Both the position numbers and the translations under genes were made by a program. A stretch of 64,000 nt of DNA. Origin: Drechslerella dactyloides (lineage: Eukaryota; Ascomycota; Orbiliomycetes; Orbiliales; Orbiliaceae). The stretch spans positions 2,418,001 through 2,482,000 of the forward strand of contig JAGTWJ010000019.1 of the NCBI GenBank assembly GCA_020064725.1, read 5' to 3'. Below, one piece after another: positions 23,420 to 35,700 of this stretch; position 1 is the first letter of the stretch, and every line of letters starts with the position of its first letter. The notes under the pieces are model-generated. The model was not told where the DNA came from. It made no database searches and saw nothing but the letters and a program-made list of their open reading frames with translations.

Positions 23420-25194
23420 ATGACCATTGCTGAAGCAGCTTCCAAAGATGGCGAACAGTCTTCCAAGAAACCCAAAGTAATCATCATCGGCGCCGGGACC
23501 TCTGGCCTTCGCGCGGCCGAGGTGCTCATCGAGAGCGGTTGCGAGGTCGTGGTTCTCGAAGCTCGCGATCGAGTTGGCGGACGGGTACGTGCAGGCAGCC
23601 GCCTCCTTGGCGCCTCAGCTAGCCCAGCTAACATCACCTCTCCAGATCGCAACGTCGTCCAAGCTCGGTCTCCCTCTCGACCTGTGAGTTTTACGTAGAT
23701 GCGTCATTGCTATATCGGGCTACCCAGCTGACGAAAGTCTGGCAGCGGCGCAAACTGGATCCATGGCGACCAAGGCAACCCGATCATCGATCTAGCCAAG
23801 CGTGCGCAATGCAGCTACAGCGTCGACGAACTCGACGATACAGTCGTGTTTGCCCCCGACGGCACCCCGCTGCCGAAGCGCCTAGGCCAGGAGCTTGAGA
23901 CAAAGATGTGGGACTATTTTGACGACGGGATGGAGTACTCTGCGCAGAACTTTGACGCGATCAAGACGAACATCAGCTTTATCGAGTACTACAAGGCGCG
24001 CACCGACGAGGATTTCCCCGAGGGAGCAGCAGCGGGAGGGGATGACGAAAAGAGGAAGGAGTACCAGATGCAGATCGTGGAGATATTAGGCGGGATCGTG
24101 GCAACGGATATCAAGCGGCAGGATCTAAAGAATCTGCACTTGGAGAAGCCTATTCCGGGTGGTAAGTGACCCTTTGCTGTCATTATAGGCAGCATTGATC
24201 ATGCTGACAGCGATGTTCGTGTAGAAAACTTGTTCATGTCGTCGACTTATGGCCCCGTCATGACGTTGATGGCGAAGACGGCGGTCGAGAACGGCTGTGT
24301 GCAGCTGAACGCCCCCGTCGAGCAAGTCGAAACGGTGTATACCGCCGCCGGACCTGTGCACACTGTCTGCACGAAGGACGGCGAAGCACTCAAAGCTGAT
24401 GGGGTGATCGTGACAATACCTTTGGGATCGCTGAAGCAGGACAGGATTAAATTCACGCCACCGATGCCGGAGAACATGCGGCAGGCTATCAAGCACCTAG
24501 GCTACGGGTCATTGGAGAAGGTGAGCGTTAGCTTCCGCTAGTTGATCCGTGGTCCCCACCGAGATAGACTAACGCCAGCTTCCGCCCCCAGACATACATC
24601 AGCTTCCCCACCGCATTCTGGGCCACCGAGAGCACCAGCTACTTTGTCTTTCTGGCGCCCGAGTACGCGCCTGCAACCAACAGTGAACGGAAGCTCATAT
24701 CCACCCTCTCGCTCGCCCACCTGCCGCAGCCGTACAACCAGCCGACGCTGCTCTTCTACACGCACGGCGACATCTCCAAGCGCATCACGGACATGCTACA
24801 GCTAGACTCACCGGAGGCCAGCCGGAAGAAGATCCTCGAGTTCTTCCAGCCGTACTTCTCCCGTCTGCCGGGCTACGTCGCCGACGACCCGGACTGCATG
24901 CCCGTCGACATTCTCTCGACAAACTGGCTGAACGACGAGTACGCGGGCAACGGGTCGTACACTAACTTCCCCGTCGGTCTCGTCGACGGCGTGGAGGATA
25001 TCAAGACGATCCGGGAGGGTGTGCCTGGGCAGCGGCTGTGGTTTTGCGGTGAGCATACCGCGCCGTTGCTGGGGCTCGCGAGTGTCAGCGGCGCGTATTG
25101 GGCGGGGGAGATCACAGCGCGGCGATGCCTAGTGGGATTCGGCATGATGAGCGAGGAGGCGGAGCGCGCGCTGGCGATGGGAGATGGGCTCTAA
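23420..25194 (+). CDS. FAD-dependent amine (polyamine) oxidase, Fms1-like
   Basis: Five exons: 23420..23584, 23646..23683, 23746..24161, 24225..24520 and 24592..25194, encoding 505 aa. All four introns have GT..AG ends and the frame is continuous. The N-terminal Rossmann motif IIIGAGTSGLRAAEVL (about residue 21-36) with LEARDRVGGR binds the FAD ADP moiety. The joined text reads GR-IATSSKLGLPLDL-GANWIHGDQGNPI, typical of flavin amine oxidases. The C-terminal motif LWFCGEHTAPLLGLASVSGA followed by YWAGE completes the FAD site. The closest known group is yeast Fms1 (spermine oxidase; supplies 3-aminopropanal for pantothenate and eIF5A hypusination). The substrate here is inferred from family only. 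No peroxisomal SKL-type end is present. Confidence 0.85.
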
Positions 25195-25587
25195 ATTGGA
25201 TCTTTTGAAGGATGGTGCGAAATATGCAACGGTGATACCGTACCGACGCTCGTTCAATCGTTCGTGGATTTCGTGTTATATCAATATTAGCTTAGTCGCT
25301 CGTTAGGAACAAACGTACACGCGATGCCTATGTGATAGTTACATTCCATAGGTGTCTATACAGAATATATACACCAGGCTTCCGCCTGATGGAAACTACC
25401 GACCTAGGTCACCGTAAACGATATAAATCGCATCGCGTGTGTGTAATATATGTAACTCTAAAGCCGCGGGCCTGTGTTGCATCGACGCAATCCGGTTATC
25501 TCCGCCCCGCAACCCACCTAAAATTTTAGCTTCACAACCTCACCTCCCTCCACCCGCACCACCGCCACCTCGATCGCAACATCCGCA
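25195..25587. other. spacer between amine oxidase and PHB1
   Basis: About 390 bp with the 3' end of one plus-strand gene and the promoter of the next. No further feature recognised. Confidence 0.4.
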
Positions 25588-26626
25588 ATGGCAACCGCAC
25601 TCAACGCCGTCTACCGGCTCGCTGTCCCCGCGGCTGCGGCCGCGCTGCTCGTCCAATCGTCGCTGTACGACGTCAAGGGCGGCTCGCGCGCAGTCATCTT
25701 TGACCGTATCTCCGGTGTGAAGGAGCAGGTTGTCAACGAGGGGACGCATCTCTTGATCCCATGGCTGCAGAAGGCGATAATCTACGACGTGCGAACCAAG
25801 CCGCGGAATATCAGCACGACGACCGGTTCGAAGGATTTGCAGATGGTGAGCTTGACGTTGCGGGTGCTGCATCGGCCGGACGTCAAGAAGCTGCCCAAGA
25901 TTTATCAGGTTTGTCCATATATATAAACCGCCCGCGCCCCACCACCCCACATTTCGAAACTACATGTGCACGAACCCGCTATTGCGCTCGCTATTAAACT
26001 AGATACTGACGGACGCAATGTATAGAGCCTCGGCCTCGACTACGATGAGCGCGTCCTCCCCTCCATCGGCAACGAAGTCCTCAAAGCCATCGTCGCCCGC
26101 TTCGACGCCGCGGAACTCATCACCCAGCGTGAGCAGGTCTCCAACATGATCCGTGGCGAGCTGCTCAAGCGCGCCAACGAGTTCAATATCGCCCTTGAGG
26201 ACGTCAGCATCACGCATATGACCTTCGGAAAGGAGTTCACCAAGGCCGTCGAGCAGAAGCAGATTGCGCAGCAGGATGCCGAGCGTGCGCGCTTCATCGT
26301 CGAGAAGGCGGAGCAGGAGCGGCAGGGTGCGTATCTCCTTCTCACATCCCCATCTACTTATAGCGGTTCGTATGACATGTACTGACTCGCGTTACGTTAT
26401 AGCATCCGTCATCCGCGCGGAAGGCGAAGCCGAGTCCGCCGAGACCATCTCCAAAGCCATCGAAAAGAGCGGCGACGGCGTCATCCAGATCCGCAAAATC
26501 GACGCGGCCCGCGAAATCGCCCACCTGCTCGCCACAAACCCGAACGTCACCTACCTCCCCGGCGGCGGCTCCGGCGGCAGCGACGGCGGCAGCAAGGGCG
26601 GCAACTTCCTCCTCGGGCTGCGGTGA
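25588..26626 (+). CDS. PHB1: prohibitin-1, mitochondrial inner membrane
   Basis: Three exons, 25588..25908, 26026..26326 and 26403..26626, encode 281 aa, the usual PHB1 length. The N-terminal hydrophobic anchor (VPAAAAALLVQSSLYDV) is followed by the SPFH/PHB core: GSRAVIFDRISGVKEQVVNE, GTHLLIPWLQKAIIYDVR, LGLDYDERVLPSIGNEVLKA and VARFDAAELITQRE. The helical segment EQKQIAQQDAERARFIVEKA is the coiled coil that packs with PHB2. Prohibitins form ring complexes that scaffold the inner membrane and restrain m-AAA protease. The second intron splits codon GCA in ERQ-ASVIRAEGEAESAE. A Gly/Ser-rich tail (GGGSGGSDGGSKGG) precedes NFLLGLR; it is longer than in yeast. Confidence 0.95.
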
Positions 26627-27653
26627 GCGCTGCGTGCACGCACCGGCAATCCCACCACTCTGACTACTCGGCCAGCCAATCGGGCTACGGCTAGCGCAGC
26701 GGTGTGGGTGGGTGCAGGTGAAGCCAGGTCATGTGTAATGTAATATAGTCATTTAGTCTCCCGGAAGCGCTGTGGTGCGTCCGCTTTCCGTCTCTCCGCA
26801 CTTGCGCTACTGTATGCATGCATGTATGTATTGTATCGTCTGGTATATACGCCTGATGCGGGGCGGCGGACGGCGACGGGGCTCTCTTTGCGTGCGGCTC
26901 GCCCTGTCGAACATGCATGCATGTCAGTGCAGTGGTTTGCTAGGCTGGGCTCTTGTATGTATGTACATAGGTATTATCTATTCTGTCATTCCACATTGGA
27001 TAAGTGTGTACGAAGTACGCACGTTAGTAGACTGGACTAGGCTATACTATACTATACTATCGCTGCTTTAACGTAATCACCCTAGACGAGCGGTCCGCTG
27101 AATATTTGTGTACAGTAGTATACATGTGTGTGCAGATTACTTCAAATTACGGCGCTTATGGGGGTTCATATAGGTACCAGGTGTCATGATGTACGCTAAC
27201 CTCAGGTACGCAACTCTCCGAAGCGCAGGTACATGTACTATCACCCCACGGAGAGCCAGCTAGCCAGCAGTCCTGCTGTATCGGAGAGTAATACTCGGGT
27301 AGTTAGTATAATACGTATAATCGCCTACAACTATGTCTTAGATGCATGGACAAAGCACACAAAGTAATCTTATACGCACAGACTAAGGCGTGCATGTGAT
27401 ATGCGACTTCGGATCCAAATCCCCGGGGACCGCATATGTAGTGAGTGAGTGGAGATGAATTGAAGGCTATTTAATTGGTTTCGGTTATACACAAGAATTG
27501 TAGTTTAGCTATATTCACAAATCCCTCCTCCCAAGGCGCTACACCTGCAATACCCCGACTGGCGCCTACCACCACCACTGTCGATGCCTTTCTCCAGCCC
27601 TCCCTCAGCGGTCCGAGATTTGGGTTGTATGCACGTATATACGTCCGACTCAT
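26627..27653. other. convergent 3' intergenic region
   Basis: PHB1 and QCR8 end towards each other across about 1 kb. It contains short tandem steps (tgcatgcatg near 26815; ctatactatactatactat at 27042-27060). No gene or RNA was seen. Confidence 0.4.
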
Positions 27654-28301
27654 CTAGTCGTCGTCGTCATCGGCTTCCTCGGCTTCGAGTTCCGCCAGCA
27701 TGGCCTGGCCGGCCTTACTGTTGTAATACTGGTTCCTACACAACATCAACACCCCGTCAGCCCGCCGCCGCCTTATCCACAGCAAATACAGTAACAGCTC
27801 GATAGATAGATAGATAGCCAAGGGAATAGATATGCGGAGGAAACGTACTTCTTCTCCGCCCAGTCCAGCAGGAAATACGCCCCGATGAACGGCGGCGCAA
27901 CGTAGAACACCTGCCCCTTGAATCGTCGCCAGCCATTGAAGACCATGCTGCGGAGAGCGCCACCCATCGGTCGCTGGCGGTTGCCGGCGAGCGTGTACTG
28001 CACTATACCGCGCTGCCTCGCGAGGCCTACCCGTCATCTTCTGTCAGCGATCCACTCCTGCATCCGGTATATATCTTTCTTTCGCCCGGGTGTATAGCAA
28101 CAGAGGAATCGTACCAAAGGCACCCCAGGGGCCGATGTAGCTATTATACGGGGAGCAGCGTTAGCCAGTGTTCTATGTAGCAGCGTACTCGACCGCCGAG
28201 GACGGCGGACGGCTGTCCTCGGCGGTGTTCGTCGTAACGGTACCGGTACAGCTGAGGATAACGTACCTGCCCGGCGCTGGTTTTCCGCCACCACCGCCCA
28301 T
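27654..28301 (-). CDS. QCR8: cytochrome bc1 complex subunit 8 (QCR8)
   Basis: Four exons: 28301..28267, 28140..28115 (26 nt), 28026..27849 and 27735..27654, encoding 106 aa. The spliced start MGGGGGKPAPGSYIGPWGAF and later QRGIVQYTLAGNRQRP and WRRFKGQVFYVAPPFIGAYF match fungal QCR8 (UQCRQ family), the small ubiquinone-binding-protein subunit of mitochondrial complex III. One transmembrane helix lies at FYVAPPFIGAYFLLDWA. The end NSKAGQAMLAELEAEEADDD is more acidic and longer than in yeast. All splice sites are GT..AG with phase preserved. Intron 3 contains a (GATA)4 run at 27801-27817. Only splicing reveals the gene, since each exon alone is short. Confidence 0.93.
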
Positions 28302-30033
28302 TGCGATTGATCGATCGAGGTGGCTTCCGTGCGGGTGTATGTTACGGCTGGTGGGTGTAGTAGCGGAGTGGAGTCGCGGTCGACGGTAGTTCTGTTCGAG
28401 AGGGTTCGACGGTGGATGTTGGTCCGTTCGTCGGAAGAATTGGCGAATTGACGTCGGGATTCGGTGGCGTGGGTCGGCTGGCCAATCAGCGTGCGGCGAA
28501 TCGGGAACCTCTTCGCAACACACATGCGTTCGTTCGCCCGGCCGAGTCAACTTGCATTGCATCTACCCACATCTTTGTCCAGCTAGCTCGCGTATATTAC
28601 TTCAGGCAGTCAAAAGAAGCCTTGATCGGACTTCTAGACTCATCAGCCCGCATATGCATAGCGAATAGACGAGCCACAGCATCATAATCTTACGATAAGG
28701 CTGCGAATTCACAATTCTACGGAGAAAACATATGTCTCGGAATTCGGATCTGTGCGAGAAGAGCTCAGACGTCTGCCTACACAGCAGACTAGTTGTATGT
28801 AATCTTCGCTTCCGTCATGCCGCTGGCATTAATAACCACCCTTCATAGTATACCACCCAGAGCTCAGCTCATCCTCCCGCTACATCCGGGGAAGCCTCGC
28901 AGATCTCGATCCAGCTACCCTGCATGCATACACCAGAAAGCAACAACCGCGGGAAATCGGAAATGAAAAAAAGCCAACAGACGATAAAATAATATAACAA
29001 CATGTGTGGAAAAGCGCGCTCATCCAACTGCAGTAGTATACTGGCATGCATACCTAGCTAGCATCGAATCGACATCCATGAAAAGCATAAAATTTAAAAA
29101 ACATACACGTGGACCATTGATTGATACAGCGGTGGAACTCGGTGACTTCAATTGAATTCATCGGACGGGAGACTGACATCTCCATTGCATTGCTTCTTAT
29201 TCATTTTTTTGTTCTTTTTGTCCAAAATCCCGACGTATGATATAGTTCGAGAGATAGATCGAATCGACGGGATACAAACTCCCCATCCAATCGCAACAAA
29301 AGAGTATAAATGAACTGAAAGAACTGCCAAAAGTAAAAACAAGCCGAAGGCCAAAAGAAAGTAACCAGCGTAATGAAAATTAACATTAAGGAAAGTAAAG
29401 AAAAACAAGGAGGGTCGGTAAGGCGTTACAGGACTCAAGTAAATTCAACACGATATATCTTCAATAAATTCCTAAAAAATGGAGTGGAGGAGAAAGGGGT
29501 GAGATATAGAAGAAAAATTACAGTCGTGAAGGAAAAAGTGTAGGAAGGGGGGTTGTCTATCGGCAATTTCAGATGACGAAATCAGCAGTGAAGCCTCCAA
29601 GAATGCAGCATGCAAAGGGTGATTATGATGCCTTCAGGTTTGCAAATGTGTTAGCTATGCGACCAATCAAGCAGCAGCATGCCTCAAGACGAAAGCGAGC
29701 GAACGAAAGGTAAAAGAAAGTCAGAAAAAGTATTTTGTCAAGGAAAGTCATTGAAAAGTCTAGAAATTGTCGATTCGATTCGATGCATAAGGAAAGCAAA
29801 TGAAATAAGATCCAAAAAAGTAAATATACGGAAGTTTTGTCGCAGCGGCAAGGGAATGACTCAAGTGAATGGACGCAAGTAAGCGAGGAGTGGACATCAA
29901 AGAACCGGTGAGAGAATATCGAGAATATCATGCGTGACCGTAAAATTGCATAACCGATATGAGACGATAAATGAAATGACCGTAGGTTTCGTGTGAGTGG
30001 GTGTGGTGGTGGTTGATGGAGTTCGTACGATAG
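28302..30033. other. intergenic region
   Basis: QCR8 promoter at the left; A-rich sequence from 28950 to 30033 probably includes the long 3' UTR of the next minus-strand gene. No supported gene, RNA or repeat. Confidence 0.4.
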
Positions 30034-32793
30034 CTAGTTGGTGGACGATTTGTTTTTCCAGAACGTGAACATCTTGCTCCACCGCTTCTTTTCCTTGACC
30101 TTTTCAGGGCTGCTCGATGTAGTGGAGGCGGTCTCGACTCCCGGCATTGTGCTGCAGGATGCACTACCACCGAAGAAGGGGTAGAACCGACTGCTGCGAG
30201 AATGCGAAGTCCCCGGAATGTCTTCAACAGAGATGCTCATCTTAATTTCCGGACCGGGCTCCCCCAGGTCTTCATAGATGGAGGCACCCGACATTATAGT
30301 CAACCGGTCGTCTTCGGTGTGGAACAGGTGAGGTACAGGTGGTAGAAGGAACTCGGATGTATGCGGCGTGCCTGGCATGGTAGGTGGGCAGATCGATGTG
30401 CTTGTTGTGCTGGGTGTGACAACCGGAGTCTGATCGAAAGAAGGCGCATGATGGAGAGAGCCGTGGGAAATGTTCTCGCTCGCGTCGCTCATTGGTTTAG
30501 TCAGATAGGTGTTTGTGCTGAGGGCGGGCGAGAATTGACTGTCAGTGCTAGGAGTCGGAATGGCGAGGGTATCAATAGACATCATAGCGTCGTCCATTTT
30601 GATTCCATCTTCGGACGCCTGAGATTCGCTTGTAGGGTCAGTGTCCTCCGACAACCGGCTCATCTTCCGCTTGATGCCTTTGCGGACGTTGGCAACGCCG
30701 TCAACGATGTCGAGCTCTTCGATCTCGCTGTCGTCAGTGTCCCAGTTAAGGGCCAGGCCTGCGGGCATGACAGGTTTAGGGAGGTCTTCGGGACGTAATG
30801 TCGTGTCGCCCTCCTCCTCTTCATCTTCTTCCTCAGTGTCTTCGAACACATCGCCCATTCCATCACCCTCGATTTCGTCTTCGGCAAGCGAGAATAATTG
30901 CATCTCCGGCATGCTTTCCGCACGGCGGTGGTAGCAATTCCATCCCGCAGCAGAGTGCATGCGCTTCCTTGCTGATTCGAAACCGGAAAGTGGTCTGTTA
31001 GGCGATTTGGGCGCGTTGAAGGAACCAAGAGCGGCATCAAGGTCAATGATCGGGAAGTCAAAGTCAAGCGGTTCAACATCCGATTCGTAGGCTCCAAGAT
31101 CAATCTGAGGCTCGAACTCGGTTTCCTCCATGCTCGAAGATTCGCGGGGTTGGTAGTCAGCGACGGCAGCAGCGGGCATCAGAACGTAGCTTCCTTCCAT
31201 CATCAGACGCTGGATCTCATCGCGGTGCATCAGAGGTGGGGTCGGAGTCCTCCTCGGCAAATGCTTGAGCTGGCGTTTCTTGTAATGTCTACGCATGAGA
31301 ATGCCTCCTGCCCATCCTTTCATGCCGCCCTTGACTTTCTTAGGAGTCTTGGGAGCGGAGTCAGGATCGGAGTCCTTGCGACTCTTGCGTTTGGGCTTCT
31401 CTGTCGCCGAAGACTCGGAAAGGTGCTTGGAGTGACCCTTCTTAGACTTGGCAAAGGGGTCTTTCGGCGACAGAGGAGGGAAAAGCCAACTGCTCTTAGC
31501 ATTATTGAGGAGTGTCGCAGCATCAGCCGAGTTGGGCCTTCGGTCGGTCTTGGTACGCGGGATCCTTGGTAGGGCAGAAGCATCGGAAGCCGATGCACGC
31601 CGGCCTCTAGAATCAATATGCTGCAGTTCTTCCATGCTGCCAATAGACACCCTATAGCCGTGCAAGCTACCAGCACTATCGCCAAGGCCGCCACGGATGG
31701 TGGATGTGAACGTGCTGCAGGTTCCCGCCGAAGCAGGCCTGGGGATGATTTCCGTCGCATCACTAAATGTTACTCTAGTTTTGCGTGGAGCCTCGTCTAT
31801 CGATGTCCGGGCGGACTCGGTAGACTCATCCATCGCGCCAACGGTCGATGACGCCGAAGAATCAACAGTCACCACCGACTGTGGCACCTCCAAGTTTGTA
31901 CTGGCGTCGGTTCCGGATGCTGTATGAAAAAAATTAGTATGGCAGTGCACATGGGGCAGAGATTGTCGGTTCAAGATACCTGAAACGTCGTCTGCAACAA
32001 CGACCACCGGTTCCTTCTTAGGACTTTCAGAACCTGCTGCAGGACTTGTTGGAGCACTGCCACCGTTTTTTGTGCCATTATTCAAGTTGTTATTTGCCTT
32101 GGCGGCAGTCAACATCATGTTGAGCACCTCAGACGAGCTCATGCTCATGGCAGAGCTGCGTCGATGAGCATGCCCCCGTCTGCCTTGCATCCCTGGCGGT
32201 GCTGGGGCCGCAACTCCCTTCTCCATTGTTGGTGTAGGTTCAGTATTGGTGTTATCCGGCGGCGGCGAGAGAAGACCGTTTTGCGAGGAAAACCTGGGAG
32301 AGGCTCCGTCTTTGCTCGGAGATCCGGAAGGACTCTTGGATGGAGATGGTGTTGTCGTACTGGGTCCCAGCTTGAAAGACTGATTTAGAGTACCCAGCGA
32401 AAGCGGTTGACTTGAGATAAGCTCGCTCTGTCTCCTAGCATGAAATCGTCTTTCTCCAAGCGTGGCGTTTGGTGAAGGGGAGGTCGGAGGAGTGCGAGTT
32501 TGTGTGTTTGGCATACTTGGAAGCAGGAAATTGCCAGTGGTCCGAGGAAAGGTAGCAGTCTGTCTCATCGGGAAGACAAAGTTGGACGGGCTGCTGGACG
32601 GGCTCGTGCCATTCTCGGAGTGAGTCGGACTAGGCATAGCAGCTGGGATTCCTGTTCTCCCTAACAGAGCAGAAGAAGTCGAAGGTCGCTTGGTCGGTGT
32701 TACTGTCGAAGGCCGCGAAGCCGGGAAAACAAAGGTCTGCATCAGAGTAGGCGGCAGAGTCGGCGACGGTAGTTGTGAAGTTGTAGCAGCCAT
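30034..32793 (-). CDS. large Ser/Pro-rich protein of unknown function
   Basis: The frame is open for 919 codons, but 31920..31979 is almost certainly a 60-bp in-frame intron (starts GTATCT, has ACTAAT, ends CATACAG), leaving 899 aa in two exons. The protein is mostly disordered, with repeated Ser/Pro/Thr blocks and FVFP motifs near the start (TFVFPASRP, NFVFPMRQ). Conserved-looking islands are RRGHAHRRSSAMSMSSSEVL, a basic NLS-like stretch before GGMKGWAGGILMRRHYKKRQ (about residue 490) and HRDEIQRLMMEGSYVLMP. An acidic run (EDTEEEDEEEEGD) and a basic C terminus KEKKRWSKMFTFWKNK follow. It resembles fungal proteins annotated as cell-wall proline-rich, but there is no signal peptide, so a cytoplasmic or nuclear regulator is as likely. 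Confidence 0.8.
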   Translation of the reverse strand: MAATTSQLPSPTLPPTLMQTFVFPASRPSTVTPTKRPSTSSALLGRTGIPAAMPSPTHSENGTSPSSSPSNFVFPMRQTATFPRTTGNFLLPSMPNTQTRTPPTSPSPNATLGERRFHARRQSELISSQPLSLGTLNQSFKLGPSTTTPSPSKSPSGSPSKDGASPRFSSQNGLLSPPPDNTNTEPTPTMEKGVAAPAPPGMQGRRGHAHRRSSAMSMSSSEVLNMMLTAAKANNNLNNGTKNGGSAPTSPAAGSESPKKEPVVVVADDVSGILNRQSLPHVHCHTNFFHTASGTDASTNLEVPQSVVTVDSSASSTVGAMDESTESARTSIDEAPRKTRVTFSDATEIIPRPASAGTCSTFTSTIRGGLGDSAGSLHGYRVSIGSMEELQHIDSRGRRASASDASALPRIPRTKTDRRPNSADAATLLNNAKSSWLFPPLSPKDPFAKSKKGHSKHLSESSATEKPKRKSRKDSDPDSAPKTPKKVKGGMKGWAGGILMRRHYKKRQLKHLPRRTPTPPLMHRDEIQRLMMEGSYVLMPAAAVADYQPRESSSMEETEFEPQIDLGAYESDVEPLDFDFPIIDLDAALGSFNAPKSPNRPLSGFESARKRMHSAAGWNCYHRRAESMPEMQLFSLAEDEIEGDGMGDVFEDTEEEDEEEEGDTTLRPEDLPKPVMPAGLALNWDTDDSEIEELDIVDGVANVRKGIKRKMSRLSEDTDPTSESQASEDGIKMDDAMMSIDTLAIPTPSTDSQFSPALSTNTYLTKPMSDASENISHGSLHHAPSFDQTPVVTPSTTSTSICPPTMPGTPHTSEFLLPPVPHLFHTEDDRLTIMSGASIYEDLGEPGPEIKMSISVEDIPGTSHSRSSRFYPFFGGSASCSTMPGVETASTTSSSPEKVKEKKRWSKMFTFWKNKSSTN

Positions 32794-35700
32794 GCTGGGT
32801 GGTTATTGGTCGGTCGTATTCGTCTATCGTTATATTGGATCGATCGGATTGGAACCACCAATTATCGATATCGAGTTATGTTGACGTTGAGAAGGTCGTG
32901 AGAAGCATGCAAATATGTGGATATTGGATATGATATCGCAGTCCTTCACAGTGTCATTATCAGGGATCGTAAATGCTAGAGATCCCGACGAGGGAGCCTT
33001 AACGTCAGCGCCAAATCAAACCCACGAGATGCAAAACAAATCGACGGAGCAGAACACCAAACTGTTATAGTGTCATTCTGGGGCAAATGAGGTTTACGCA
33101 CAAGATAAAGCCTTGCGTTTGAATGGTGCTTCCTGCGTGTAACCGACAAGAGCTCGTGAGTTAGGATTTCGAGTTTCACTGACTTTCGAGAGTGAAAAAT
33201 GAACCGGGTCCTGAGAGTAGCTTGTCGAGAACCCAGTGCAATATCGAGATTCGCCAAAACTAATTGGGAGCCGTCGGACTTGGTATAAATATTTTTTTTG
33301 TTCTTATGATTCTTTCTTATAAGATTCTCGAATCGAACGCTTGGAAGAACAATTCAATGCCTCCAAACAGCGATTTGATCGAAGCCAGCACAACCAAACC
33401 GAATGTTACGTTCACCCGAGAAAAAGTCCAGACGTCGTCCACGGATTGGATCGGATAGCCTGGGGGTTTTTTCGGGAAGTTCGGAAATATTTCGTGAATG
33501 AAAAGGACGATATGTGAATGAAGTCGTGACCGTTGTCGAAAGGATCGGCTAGTGGTTGGTCGGACAGGCGCAGAACTATTGGATGTTGCGAGATCGAGAA
33601 GCGGATGGAATGGGCGAGTTCGAATCGCGAGGCTCCCTTTCCGAGTGGCCGAAGGATCGATCAAATTGACAATCACCAAAGGGTATCTCTTGCTGTTTCC
33701 GCGGCGGATTGCGTCCGAGTTAGAGGCTATTTCGGCCGGGCACAGCAGCAACAGCAAAGGAAGTGTACCTTGAATTGAACGATTGAATCCCGCCGACTGC
33801 GCACCAGAAAACGAACAGATCTTACAGACACAAAGGGCTAAATGAGTGGACAGACACTACGGCTGGTAGGTCCGAGGAGGGGGCTGTGGAGCAGAAAACA
33901 AAAGAGGGAATGGGGGGAAGAAGAAGACCAACGGCTCGAAGCCTGAGCGGGAGGATCTCAAGAAGGATGAGAGGAAGGAAGGAAGGGAAGGGAAGGGAAG
34001 AAAGAGGAGGGGGAGGGCTAAGGGAAGGGGCAGGAGGACTGGTAAAAGAGCGAAACAACAGAAAAAGAAGCCTCGATGCGACTGCTGCCCTCCGCACTAA
34101 TAAGAAAAAAGAATCGCTCCCCGGCGAACCGCAGCTAAAAGGAAACGAACACCACCACAACCACCACGAACCGCATCCTCGCCCCTCCCCGAATGCACAC
34201 AAGGGCATCACGCCGGTGCAGTGGCTTCCAGCCAGCCAACAGCCCCAGCAGGCGACCTTCTCGATTGGAATTGCCCACCAGCCGGGGCCGACGGCCACGC
34301 GAACGCAGCTAGCGACGCTCTGGGCAAAAACGAATATTTGCCATTGCCGAATCCAGCCCAGCGTGCGCCGCCCGTGAAATAAGAACGGAGCTGCACCGCT
34401 GCAGCACGCCCTGCCTGCCTGCCTGCAGGCCTGCAGGGGGCCCGAGAGTGTGCTGGTGTCTGGTGTGCTGGTGATGACCAGCCCGAAATTTCGAGTCGAG
34501 AGCGAATGACACGCGGAATGCAATCACCCCCCCAGTCGAATTCCCGTCAAATCTTCACGAATCCTTTAGATTTGATCGTGCTCTGATCTCGGTGCACCGC
34601 TGCATTTTGAAATACACAAAATTTCGCCGCAAAATTTAACAGCGGATCGAGTATATTTCGCTGCTTGAAGGGGCTCGTGGTTGCGCTGATGAGCGCCTGT
34701 TGGCCAGGCGTCAACGTCGACTTTCCACCGAATGAAAGAACGCTTGGTCTCTTTCTTTCTTTTGCCTTCACAACCGTCGAAATTTCCGCACGCTACCCAC
34801 AACGGAATAGCTGCATATCTGCGCATCTTCAATCAGGCAATTCGCGTCCTGAACATATCTGAACATGCACTCCGATATAACTGAATCGGGGCGGAATGCT
34901 GAACAGTCAACAGGGAAGCAAACAAGAAAAATGCTGGCAGACACCATGCTGTTCCTGGGAACCATCCTCCGTAAGATGGGTGAATATCTGGTCCTTCACC
35001 ACGCACGGTTTCATTCAAATGCCAAGTCCGACTGAAATTGGAGCTGTGGCCCCGGCCAGTCCGTCGCCGCTGATTGGCCAGGGTTCCCCAGGTAAGACCC
35101 GCAGGACTATGGTGAAGCAGAGGCGCCATTGCAAGGGCCGACAATATTTGGACCAACGGGATCAGCTGCGTACCTGCATTTGAATTGAAATGCGGGTAAA
35201 ACTCGTCAGAGGTGTTTTGACGCTAGCCAGCACCACTGGATTCGAAGTGGACTTTTCCCAGATTCTCCTGCGTCGACGATCGGTATCGACTGCTTTTGGC
35301 AATGCCGACGGGGCTTGCCACTATCTGCCCACGCGGAAAGCATATCGGGCGTTTGGACGTATGTACATGTACATATACATGAACACGGACAGATGCATGA
35401 CCGGCAGGCAGGCAGACGGGCAGACATCATGAAGAATCGATCTAGAAGGCAGACATTCCCCGACCGAGAGCACCCCGGCTGTCCGGAATACGAGCTGCTT
35501 CTGTTTCCGTATGAACGGCTATCGATATGCGTACGACCCGATCGCATTCCAGTAGCCACAAATGTTTCAGTTGACGTTTGCGTCGTAGTCGCCCAGAAGC
35601 TCTTCGCACGGCCTTTGTGCTCGCGGAGCTCGAACAATTTGCAGGATTGCTTGGATGATTGAGACGAAGCGACACCGGAAATTATATCAATATCATCTCG

